DNA from: an uncultured Labedella sp.
Lineage (GTDB): Bacteria; Actinomycetota; Actinomycetes; Actinomycetales; Microbacteriaceae
NCBI GenBank assembly: GCA_934636065.1
Contig: CAKTZW010000016.1
Coordinates: 1 to 13,759, forward strand
Reading direction: 5' to 3'
DNA length: 13,759 bases
The position numbers and the translations under genes were made by a program. The notes below the pieces were generated by a model. It saw nothing but the letters and a program-made list of their open reading frames with translations. It did not search any database and was not told the DNA's origin. This document shows positions 7,863 to 13,759 of this stretch, piece after piece (position 1 is the stretch's first letter; the number at the start of each line of letters is the position of its first letter).

Positions 7863-8801
7863 TCACCGTCTCCGGACGCTCGCGATCGCGACGGCGACGA
7901 GGGCGAGGGCGGCGCCCGCGACGGTGGTCCAGTGCACTCCCCCGGCACCGGGGACCACGACGTCGAGCACGACGGCGCCGACGAGCTGGCCCGCGACGGT
8001 GCCGAGTCCGAGGACGAGCAGACCGGTGTGCGCGACGAGGAATGCGGAGACGCCGATGAAGACGCAGCCGATGGCGCCGCCGATGTAGAGGACCGGATCC
8101 GTCGGTAGCGCCTCGGGGAGTCCAGCCGAGGCGAAGTGCACGAGCATGGCGACGACGAGGACGACCGTGCCGACCGTGAAGTTGATGAAGGTGGCCGTGA
8201 GGGCGCTCGAGGAGAGCTGCCGCACGCGGCCGTTGACGGCCTGCTGCCACCCGATCCCGATGCCTCCGAGCAGCGGCATGATGAGGAGGAGGATCGGCTT
8301 CTCGCCGCCGAACTCCGTCGAGACGGCCCACGCCACCGCGACGAGGGCGAGGATCGAGCCGATGACGCGGGCGGGCTCGAACCGGACGACCCCGTGGGGG
8401 CCGAAGCCGATCCGGTCGAGGAGGAGCGACGAGATCGTCTGCCCGGCCACGATCGCGACGGTGAACAGGGCGACGCCGAGAGCCGCTGCCGCGATTCCCT
8501 GCGAGAGCACGAGGAACGCGCCCGCGGCGCCGCCGGCGACGGTCCACCACGGGACCGTCCGGTCACGCAGTCCCGCGACGACCCGACCGAGCCCACGGCG
8601 ACCGTGTCGCGAGAACGCCATGATGAGGGAGAGGATGACGAGGCCGGAGCCGAACGACACCGTCGCCGCGGCGAATCCGTCGTCGAGGGCGCTTCCGAGA
8701 GAGCCGTTGATGCGCGCCTGCACGGCGACGAACGTGCCCGTCACGACGGCGAGCACGAGTCCCAGCCACTGCGGGAACGCCCGCCTCACACCCTCCGCCA
8801 C
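7863..8801 (-). CDS. DMT-family transporter, duplicated YdcZ/DUF606 type
   Basis: The 312-residue protein has about ten hydrophobic segments and an obvious internal duplication. VAVQARINGSLG (25-36) corresponds to GWQQAVNGRVRQ (184-195), and FTVAIVAGQTISSLLLD (113-129) corresponds to LGTVAGQLVGAVVLD (266-280). This is the two-repeat DUF606 (YdcZ) arrangement of the drug/metabolite transporter superfamily, an inner-membrane carrier of unknown substrate. The start is GTG 8801, with a modest GGACGG upstream. It lies 60 bp downstream of the arsC-like gene on the same strand, so co-transcription is possible. However, it does not resemble the arsenite pumps Acr3 or ArsB, and an arsenic role should not be assumed. 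Confidence 0.87.
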   Translation of the reverse strand: MAEGVRRAFPQWLGLVLAVVTGTFVAVQARINGSLGSALDDGFAAATVSFGSGLVILSLIMAFSRHGRRGLGRVVAGLRDRTVPWWTVAGGAAGAFLVLSQGIAAAALGVALFTVAIVAGQTISSLLLDRIGFGPHGVVRFEPARVIGSILALVAVAWAVSTEFGGEKPILLLIMPLLGGIGIGWQQAVNGRVRQLSSSALTATFINFTVGTVVLVVAMLVHFASAGLPEALPTDPVLYIGGAIGCVFIGVSAFLVAHTGLLVLGLGTVAGQLVGAVVLDVVVPGAGGVHWTTVAGAALALVAVAIASVRRR

Positions 8802-8861
8802 GCGTCGACCGTCCGATCATCCTCGGGAGCACAAAATCGTCCGAGTCTACCGCCGGGATGG

Positions 8862-9272
8862 TCAGGTCGTGACCGGGCGCAGCTCCTCGAGCAGCCGCTC
8901 GACGCGGCCCTTGATGTCGTCGCGGATCGCGCGCACCTGCTCGATCGACTTCCCCTTCGGGTCCTCGAGCTCCCAGTCCTCGTAGCGCTTGCCGGGGAAG
9001 ATGGGGCAGACGTCGCCGCAGCCCATGGTGATCACGGCGTCGGACTCGCGGACCTGCTCCGTCGTCATCAGCTGGGGCACCGCGTGCGAGATGTCGATGC
9101 CCTCCTCCGCCATCGCGGCGACCGCGACGGGGTTGATCTGGTCGCCCGGCTCGGAGCCGCCGGAGCGGACCTCGACGGCACCGTGCGAGAGGGCGCGCAT
9201 GTAGCCGGCGGCCATCTGGGATCGGCCGGCGTTGTGGATGCACACGAACAGGACGACGGGCTTCTCGCTCAA
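8862..9272 (-). CDS. arsC: Low-MW phosphatase-type ArsC (arsenate-mycothiol transferase-like)
   Basis: The 136-residue protein has the low-molecular-weight tyrosine-phosphatase fold. The P-loop CIHNAGRS (11-18) is a C-x5-R motif, and an acidic DP (D104-P105) is in the usual general-acid region. MGCGDVCPIFPGKRYEDWEL (83-102) matches the actinobacterial ArsC group, in which arsenate is coupled to mycothiol and then reduced by mycoredoxin. The triple-Cys spacing of the thioredoxin-coupled S. aureus enzyme is absent; C85 and C89 are present, but only four residues apart. The start codon is TTG 9272, supported by GGAGAGG upstream and conserved sequence beginning immediately. No arsR or arsenite exporter is in view, so arsenate may not be its only substrate. 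Confidence 0.88.
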   Translation of the reverse strand: MSEKPVVLFVCIHNAGRSQMAAGYMRALSHGAVEVRSGGSEPGDQINPVAVAAMAEEGIDISHAVPQLMTTEQVRESDAVITMGCGDVCPIFPGKRYEDWELEDPKGKSIEQVRAIRDDIKGRVERLLEELRPVTT

Positions 9273-9342
9273 CGTGCTGATCCTCTCCTGCGCTCGCGCG
9301 GGAGTACATCTCGCGCGGGACGGAAGCTCGCACGGGAGTACC

Positions 9343-9418
9343 TGGAGCCGACTGCGGGACTCGAACCCGCAACCTACGCTTTACAAGAGCGTTGCGCTAC
9401 CAATTGCGCCAAGTCGGC
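9343..9418 (-). tRNA. tRNA-Thr (anticodon UGU), CCA encoded
   Basis: The minus strand folds into a full cloverleaf. The 7-bp acceptor stem is GCCGACT/AGTCGGC, the D stem is GCGC/GCGC with a GG-containing loop, the anticodon stem is ACGCT/AGCGT with loop CTTGTAA (anticodon TGT), and the T stem is GCGGG/CCCGC with loop TTCGAGT. The discriminator base is T, followed by an encoded CCA (9345-9343). It reads ACA codons, which are rare at this base composition. Confidence 0.97.
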
Positions 9419-9430
9419 CGACGAGCACCC

Positions 9431-9436
9431 ATCCTA
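9431..9436 (-). promoter_or_regulatory. Candidate -10 element for tRNA-Thr
   Basis: TAGGAT on the minus strand lies 13 bases before the mature tRNA 5' end, giving a predicted start near 9424 and a very short 5' leader. It lies in the short gap between the DsbA-like gene stop and the tRNA. The -35 is not clear. Confidence 0.4.
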
Positions 9437-9485
9437 GCCACTCCCCGCTCGCGCGACGGACGGGGACGGGGACCGGGACCGAGGA

Positions 9486-10436
9486 CTACTCGTCCGGTGT
9501 CGGCGTGCCGGACGGCGTCGGCGTACTGGAGGGCGACGGGGTACCGGAGGGCGACGGCGTGGGAGTCGAGGTGGAGTAGGTGTCGCTCGAGGCCTGCAGG
9601 ACGAACGCGCGGAACTCCTCCGGGTCCTCGAGGGAGCCGGTGTACTGCCGACCGTTCACGAGGATCGTCGGCGTCTCGGTGACGCTGTCGACGGCGGAGT
9701 CCGGCAGCGGTCCTTCGGTCGCGCGGTCGGTCGCCGATTCCACCCAGCCGGCGAAGTCCTGGTCCTCGATGCAGTCGTCGACCCGCGACGCCCCGGCGGT
9801 CTCCGCGAGCTCGACGAGCTGATCGTCCGTCAGCCCGGCGGTCCCCTCCTCCGGCTGATCGGCGAAGAGCGCGGAGTTGAACGCCCAGAAGCTGTCCGGT
9901 GAGGAGTCGGCGACGCACGCCGCGGCGTTCGCCGCTCGGAGCGAGTACTGGGTTCCGGCCGACCGCCCCGACAGGATCGCGATCGGGTGGATCTCGATCG
10001 TCGCCGCTCCGGAGTCGAGCAGCGACTCGATCTGGTCGGCGTTGGAGCGCTCGAAGTCGCCGCAGAACGGGCAGAGGTAGTCCTGGTAGACCCGGATCTG
10101 GGCCACGGCCGGATCCTGCGCCGTGGGCTGCGGCTCGGCGCCGGCCGGGAGCGCCTCGGTCTGCTGTACTTCGAGTCCCTGACCCAGGACGATGCCGTCG
10201 CTGGCCATGTTGGCCGGGCCGCCGGAGGCGGGCCGGATGGAGGAGACGACGAACACGGCGACGATCGCCACGACGGCGAGCACGGCGACGATGATGCCGC
10301 CCTGCAGCAGAACGCGGTTGCGCAGCTCCTTCCGCCGTTGGGCGGCTCGCAGCTCCTTGGCCTTCTCGCGCGCGGCCTCTCGGCGGTCGTTCTTGCTCAC
10401 GGGCTTGTCGTGACCGGCAGGTTCTCCGGTGGTCAT
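9486..10436 (-). CDS. Membrane-anchored DsbA-like thioredoxin-fold protein
   Basis: The 316-residue protein has a highly charged Lys/Arg/Glu/Ala helix on the cytoplasmic side (about 14-41), one membrane anchor (about 43-65), and an extracytoplasmic DsbA-type thioredoxin fold with active site C122-P-F-C125 in YLCPFCGDFE and the cis-proline P256 in TPTILVNG. C174 and C222 may form the second, structural disulfide seen in actinobacterial relatives. It probably makes or rearranges disulfides in exported proteins. The tail (about 288-316) is a repetitive Thr/Pro/Ser/Gly stretch that may span the wall. ATG 10436 is preceded by GCGAGGATCA; an upstream in-frame ATG at 10538 would add non-conserved residues. 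It is divergent from the ABC ATPase, with tRNA-Thr downstream. No DsbB or VKOR partner is visible. Confidence 0.9.
   Translation of the reverse strand: MTTGEPAGHDKPVSKNDRREAAREKAKELRAAQRRKELRNRVLLQGGIIVAVLAVVAIVAVFVVSSIRPASGGPANMASDGIVLGQGLEVQQTEALPAGAEPQPTAQDPAVAQIRVYQDYLCPFCGDFERSNADQIESLLDSGAATIEIHPIAILSGRSAGTQYSLRAANAAACVADSSPDSFWAFNSALFADQPEEGTAGLTDDQLVELAETAGASRVDDCIEDQDFAGWVESATDRATEGPLPDSAVDSVTETPTILVNGRQYTGSLEDPEEFRAFVLQASSDTYSTSTPTPSPSGTPSPSSTPTPSGTPTPDE
9489..9575 (-). repeat. Degenerate in-frame repeat encoding a Thr/Pro/Ser tail
   Basis: Short units encoding variants of TPTPSPSG occur three to four times. On the plus strand, GGAGGGCGACGG occurs twice in succession. The unit length suits slippage or unequal exchange, so copy number may vary between strains. 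Confidence 0.65.
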
Positions 10437-10572
10437 TGATCCTCGCTTTGACGGCGTGACAGAGACGTGCGCCGAGACCTGGTCGGTCCGGCGCTCTCCT
10501 TCGATAGTAGGCCCGCCGCCTGAACGCGGGCCACGCACACCCTGGAGGCTGCTCGGCGACCGCGGCTCGGCG

Positions 10573-10593
10573 CGGAGGGACGTGTCCCCTCCG
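10573..10593. promoter_or_regulatory. Imperfect palindrome in the divergent promoter region
   Basis: CGGAGGGAC, GT, then GTCCCCTCCG: the arms match except for one extra C in the right arm. It lies 16 bp upstream of the candidate -10 CATACT. It could be an operator or part of a transcript hairpin; the assignment is tentative. Confidence 0.35.
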
Positions 10594-10706
10594 TGGGCGG
10601 AAGCGTGACATACTGAGGGGGCGCGTCGACGGCGACGCGTGCGTCGTCATACCCGATCGGAGCATCCGTTCCGACCGGCGGCCGCGCTTCCATTCACTCG
10701 GATCGT

Positions 10707-10724
10707 CCGGCACGTACCTGCCGG
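10707..10724. promoter_or_regulatory. Inverted repeat directly before the ATPase ribosome site
   Basis: CCGGCA and TGCCGG are perfect 6-bp arms around CGTACC. The repeat ends one base before GAAGGAG (10726-10732), the ribosome site for the ATG at 10743. It may be an operator for a sugar-responsive repressor or a leader hairpin that affects ribosome access. The evidence is position and symmetry only. Confidence 0.4.
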
Positions 10725-10742
10725 TGAAGGAGAAGACAGAAC

Positions 10743-11843
10743 ATGTCATCAGTCACGTTCGACAACGCCACCCGGCTCTACCCGGGCGGCACCCGCCCCG
10801 CGGTCGACAAGCTCAACCTCGACATCGCGGACGGCGAATTCCTCGTCCTCGTCGGCCCCTCCGGTTGCGGCAAGTCGACGTCGCTCCGCATGCTCGCGGG
10901 CCTCGAGGAGGTCAACGACGGCCGCATCCTCATCGGCGACCGCGACGTCACGGACGTCCCGCCGAAGGACCGCGACATCGCCATGGTGTTCCAGAACTAC
11001 GCGCTCTACCCGCACATGACCGTCGCCGAGAACATGGGCTTCGCGCTCAAGATCGCCGGCGTCGGCAAGGAGGAGCGCGCGAGCCGTGTCCTCGAGGCCG
11101 CCAAGCTCCTCGACCTCGAGCAGTACCTCACGCGCAAGCCGAAGGCGCTCTCCGGTGGTCAGCGTCAGCGTGTCGCGATGGGCCGTGCGATCGTGCGCCA
11201 GCCCCAGGTGTTCCTCATGGACGAGCCGCTGTCGAACCTCGACGCCAAGCTCCGCGTCCAGACCCGCACGCAGATCGCGTCGCTCCAGCGCCGTCTCGGT
11301 GTCACGACCGTCTACGTCACCCACGACCAGACCGAGGCGCTTACGATGGGCGACCGCATCGCGGTCCTCAAGGACGGTCTGCTCCAGCAGGTCGGCACCC
11401 CGCGCGACCTGTACGAGGCTCCGCAGAACGTCTTCGTCGCCGGCTTCATCGGCTCCCCCGCCATGAACCTGTTCACGGCGGACCTCGCCGAGGGCGGCAT
11501 CAAGTTCGGCGCGAGCGTCGTCCCGGTCGACCGCGACATCCTCAGCACCGCCTCGGGCAATCAGGTCACGGTGGGCGTCCGCCCCGAGGACATCGTGGTC
11601 TCGACGGACCCGGGTGCCGGCCTCGAGGTCGTCGTCGACCTCGTCGAGGAGCTCGGCGCCGACGGTTACCTGTACGGGCACTCGGAGGTCGAGGGCAAGC
11701 GCACGGACATCGTGGCTCGCGTCGACGGCCGTCTGCACCCGTCGATCGGTGACACGGTCCACCTCGTCCCGGCGCCGAACCACATCCACGCGTTCGACGT
11801 CGAGTCGGGCGAGCGGCTGAACAAGGCCATCGTCAGCGCCTGA
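10743..11843 (+). CDS. MsmK/UgpC-type ABC transporter ATP-binding protein
   Basis: The 366-residue ATPase of the MalK/UgpC/MsmK group energises uptake of sugars or related solutes by CUT1-type permeases at the inner membrane face. Motifs are Walker A GPSGCGKST (38-46), Q-loop Q84, signature LSGGQ (136-140), Walker B VFLMDEP (156-162) and switch H194. A regulatory TOBE/OB region follows (about 235-366, with VGVRPEDI). No permease or binding-protein gene is adjacent. This fits a shared ATPase such as Streptomyces MsiK, which serves several sugar importers, though the sharing is inferred. GAAGGAG sits 10 bases upstream of the start. A strong terminator follows. Confidence 0.94.
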   Translation: MSSVTFDNATRLYPGGTRPAVDKLNLDIADGEFLVLVGPSGCGKSTSLRMLAGLEEVNDGRILIGDRDVTDVPPKDRDIAMVFQNYALYPHMTVAENMGFALKIAGVGKEERASRVLEAAKLLDLEQYLTRKPKALSGGQRQRVAMGRAIVRQPQVFLMDEPLSNLDAKLRVQTRTQIASLQRRLGVTTVYVTHDQTEALTMGDRIAVLKDGLLQQVGTPRDLYEAPQNVFVAGFIGSPAMNLFTADLAEGGIKFGASVVPVDRDILSTASGNQVTVGVRPEDIVVSTDPGAGLEVVVDLVEELGADGYLYGHSEVEGKRTDIVARVDGRLHPSIGDTVHLVPAPNHIHAFDVESGERLNKAIVSA

Positions 11844-11862
11844 CGCTAGGCTGAACGGAACG

Positions 11863-11908
11863 ACGCCGGTCGGCGCGGCTCACACCCGCCGACCGGCGTT
11901 CTCCTTTT
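11863..11908 (+). terminator. Strong intrinsic terminator after the ABC ATPase gene
   Basis: Perfect 13-bp GC-rich arms (11863-11875 and 11887-11899) with an 11-base loop are followed by TTCTCCTTTT. This is the most canonical terminator in the window. It ends only 22 bp before the preferred start of the DUF4032 gene, so it also sits in any leader of that gene. Confidence 0.9.
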
Positions 11909-11930
11909 CATGAAAGAGTACGTCCACGCC

Positions 11931-13217
11931 ATGAGCGCATCCCTCAGCATCACCTCGGCGACCGTCGACCCCGCCCTGCTCGACCTGCCGTGGCATCTCC
12001 CCCTCGATGAGTGGCCCAGCGAGACGATCGCCTCTCTGCCGAAGGGCATCTCCCGCCACCTCGTGCGCTTCGCCTATCTCTCGGGCTACGTCATCGCGGT
12101 GAAGGAGACGACGACGGAGATGGCGCGCGGCGAGTACGACATGCTGCGGACGCTCCAGCGGCTCGACGTCCCGTGCGTCGACCCCGTCGCGGTGGTCGCC
12201 GGGCGCATGGACGACGACGGACGCCCGCTCGCTTCCGTGCTCGTGACGCGGCACCTCAAGTTCTCGCTCCCGTATCGTGCCCTGTTCTCGCAGATGCTGC
12301 GCCCCGACACGGCGACCCGGCTCGTCGACGCTCTCGCGGTCCTCCTCGTACGTCTGCACATCGTCGGCTTCTTCTGGGGCGACGTCTCGCTCTCGAACAC
12401 GCTCTTCCGCCGGGACGCCGGCGCGTTCGCCGCGTATCTCGTCGACGCCGAGACGGGAAAACTGTTCGACGGCGGTCTGTCGAACGGCCAGCGGGAGAAC
12501 GACCTCGAGATCGCGCGCGTCAACATCGCCGGAGAGCTCATGGACCTCCAGGCGGGCGGGCGGGTCGAGGACGAGCTCGATCCCGTCGAGGTCTCGAACG
12601 GCATCGTCGCGTCCTACCGCTCCCTGTGGAAGGAACTCACCGGGTCGGAGGTGTTCGCCTCCACGGAGCGGTGGCGCATCAATCAGCGCGTGCAGCGACT
12701 CAACGACCTCGGCTTCGACATCGAGGAGCTCGCGATCCGCACGGACGAGGGCGGAACGACCGTCCGCATCCAGCCTAAGGTCGTCGACGCGGGTCACCAC
12801 CAGCGCCGGCTCATCCGGTTGACGGGGCTCGACACGGGCGAGAACCAGGCGCGTCGCCTGCTCAACGACCTCGACTCGTATTCGGCGACCGTGGCCCGCG
12901 ACGGCCACGAGGTCGACGAGGAGCAGGTCGCCCACGAATGGCTGATGCGGGTGTTCGAACCCGTCGTCACCTCGATCCCCCGCGAGCTGCGCGGCAAGCT
13001 CGAGCCCGCAGAGGTGTTCCACCAGCTTCTCGAGCACCGGTGGTTCATGTCGCAGCGCGAGGAGCGCGACGTCCCCCTCGCCGAGGCGCTCACGTCCTAC
13101 GTCAACGACGTCCTGCGTCACCGTCGCGACGAGGCGACGGTCATCAATCCGCCCACGGAGTCGATCTCCGTCCCCATCGACGATGAGGACGATGTCGACT
13201 GGCGCGAGCGCGTCTGA
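11931..13217 (+). CDS. DUF4032 protein with lipopolysaccharide-kinase-like core
   Basis: The 428-residue soluble protein has an N-terminal half resembling small protein-kinase-like folds of the Kdo/WaaP kind. VIAVKET (K58) matches the ATP-anchoring lysine strand, followed by a glutamate-bearing helix (E68). LHIVGFFWGDVSLSNTLF (D151, N156) matches the catalytic loop, and YLVDAETG (D172) matches the metal-binding DFG position. The C-terminal half (about 255-400) fits the actinobacterial DUF4032 family. All core catalytic positions seem present, so it may be an active kinase of unknown target. ATG 11931 is preferred; an in-frame ATG at 11910 abuts the terminator T tract. It is unclear which promoter drives it: it either reads through the terminator or uses TAGGCT at 11847-11852. 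Confidence 0.82.
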   Translation: MSASLSITSATVDPALLDLPWHLPLDEWPSETIASLPKGISRHLVRFAYLSGYVIAVKETTTEMARGEYDMLRTLQRLDVPCVDPVAVVAGRMDDDGRPLASVLVTRHLKFSLPYRALFSQMLRPDTATRLVDALAVLLVRLHIVGFFWGDVSLSNTLFRRDAGAFAAYLVDAETGKLFDGGLSNGQRENDLEIARVNIAGELMDLQAGGRVEDELDPVEVSNGIVASYRSLWKELTGSEVFASTERWRINQRVQRLNDLGFDIEELAIRTDEGGTTVRIQPKVVDAGHHQRRLIRLTGLDTGENQARRLLNDLDSYSATVARDGHEVDEEQVAHEWLMRVFEPVVTSIPRELRGKLEPAEVFHQLLEHRWFMSQREERDVPLAEALTSYVNDVLRHRRDEATVINPPTESISVPIDDEDDVDWRERV

Positions 13218-13225
13218 TCCCACTA

Positions 13226-13277
13226 CCAACAGATCGCGCGGGTACTCGAATATTCGAGTACCCGCGCGATCTGTTGG
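13226..13277. repeat. Perfect 52-bp palindrome between convergent genes
   Basis: The left arm (13226-13251) is the exact reverse complement of the right arm (13252-13277), with no spacer; the centre is CGAATATTCG. After one mismatched pair the symmetry continues for four more pairs (13221-13224 with 13279-13282). It starts 9 bp after the DUF4032 stop and ends 13 bp before the rlmB stop. It could act as a bidirectional terminator, but neither side has a T tract. Confidence 0.95.
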
Positions 13278-13289
13278 CAGTGAGGGGGG

Positions 13290-13759
13290 TCAGCGTGCGG
13301 CGGCCCGGGCGCGCGCCGTCGACACCTCGTAGAGCGTGACCGAAGCGGCGATGCCCGCGTTGAGCGACTCCGTGTCGGCTCCGATCGGGATGGAGACGAT
13401 CGCGTCGCAGGTCTCCGTCACGAGGCGCGACAGACCCTTGCCCTCGCTGCCGACGACGACCACGAGGGGCCGGTCCGAGAGGTCGAGCCCGGGGAGCTCG
13501 ACGTCTCCCCCGCCGTCGAGGCCGATGACGAACACGCCGGCCTCCTTGTACGCCTTGAGCGTCTGCGTCAGGTTCGTGGCCATCGCGACGGGGACTCGCG
13601 CCGCGGCTCCCGCCGAGGTCTTCCACGCCGACGCCGTCACGCCGACGGAGCGCCGCTGCGGCACGATGACGCCGTGGCCGCCGAACGCCGCCGTGGACCG
13701 GATGATCGCGCCGAGATTGCGCGGATCGGTGATGCCGTCGAGAGCGACGAAGAGCGGCG
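13290..13759 (-). CDS. rlmB: TrmH/SpoU-family 23S rRNA 2'-O-ribose methyltransferase (partial)
   Basis: This is the C-terminal 156 codons; the N-terminus lies beyond the right edge. The three knotted SPOUT motifs are present in order: motif 1 [17 protein letters not shown], then [15 protein letters not shown] (motif 2) and [20 protein letters not shown] (motif 3). The asparagine and arginine of motif 1 and the SLNAG serine-asparagine pair are typical of the RlmB/TrmH group, which uses S-adenosylmethionine to methylate a ribose in 23S rRNA (G2251 in E. coli for RlmB). The symbol is given from motif similarity; the L30e-like substrate domain is outside the window, and other TrmH-family enzymes are possible. 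It is convergent with the DUF4032 gene. Confidence 0.88.
   Translation of the reverse strand, partial: PLFVALDGITDPRNLGAIIRSTAAFGGHGVIVPQRRSVGVTASAWKTSAGAAARVPVAMATNLTQTLKAYKEAGVFVIGLDGGGDVELPGLDLSDRPLVVVVGSEGKGLSRLVTETCDAIVSIPIGADTESLNAGIAASVTLYEVSTARARAAAR

Larger units (their letters stand above)
10437..10742. other. 306-bp divergent intergenic region without a gene
   Basis: The region separates the divergent DsbA-like and ABC ATPase genes and must hold both promoters. On the minus strand TACTAT lies near 10508-10503 and could be a -10 for the DsbA-like gene. On the plus strand CATACT at 10609-10614 is a weak candidate for the ATPase gene. No good -35 accompanies either. Two inverted repeats (10573-10593 and 10707-10724) are listed separately. 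The short reading frames here look non-coding. Confidence 0.5.

Noticed and set aside
8136..9437. 433-codon plus-strand frame crossing the transporter, arsC and tRNA-Thr
   Set aside because: It runs antisense through two well-supported genes and a tRNA, and its composition is typical of a shadow frame.
11880..13229. 449-codon minus-strand frame opposite the DUF4032 gene
   Set aside because: It lacks any domain, while the plus strand shows kinase-like motifs and DUF4032 similarity.

Overview
The window is high-GC DNA with dense, tightly packed genes. Several markers point to an actinobacterium, most likely in or near the Microbacteriaceae: a GroEL2-type chaperonin gene with no groES beside it, a DUF3263 gene next to a LytR_C gene, a FolP2-type pterin-enzyme relative, an ArsC of the mycothiol-coupled type, a WXG100 protein and a stand-alone MsmK/UgpC-type ABC ATPase. 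It looks like ordinary chromosome. I found no transposase, integrase, phage gene or CRISPR array.

Layout. 1-280 (-): 5' part of a FolP2-like gene. 430-2953 (+): a response regulator and a histidine kinase in tandem, with a predicted leaderless start. 3121-3408 (+): an orphan WXG100 protein. 3484-5103 (-): groEL, with two CIRCE operators embedded in its promoter. 5298-5501 (-): a cold-shock protein. 5746-6677 (-): a DUF3263 gene followed by a membrane-anchored LytR_C (VirR-like) gene. 6832-7811 (+): msrB and a YdjA-like nitroreductase, probably translationally coupled. 7863-9272 (-): an ArsC-type reductase and a YdcZ/DUF606-type transporter. 9343-9418 (-): tRNA-Thr(UGU). 9486-10436 (-): a membrane-anchored DsbA-like thiol oxidoreductase. 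10743-11843 (+): an MsmK/UgpC-like ATPase. 11931-13217 (+): a DUF4032 protein with a kinase-like core. 13290-13759 (-): the 3' part of an RlmB/TrmH-type 2'-O-ribose methyltransferase.

Common themes. Protein quality control and thiol/redox chemistry recur: GroEL, Csp, MsrB, nitroreductase, ArsC, a DsbA-like protein and a sensor kinase with an extracellular CxxC. Envelope signalling is represented by the two-component pair, the LytR_C protein and WXG100. The DUF3263-LytR_C pair on the same side as groEL resembles the Mycobacterium tuberculosis Rv0430-Rv0431 ... Rv0440 (groEL2) neighbourhood, which suggests an old conserved block.

No obvious new defence or mobile system is present. The most unusual items are a perfect 52-bp palindrome between the convergent DUF4032 and rlmB genes (13226-13277), a proline-rich insertion of about 80 residues inside the histidine kinase ATPase region, the DUF4032 kinase-like protein with a terminator directly in front of its start, and the tandem CIRCE arrangement.
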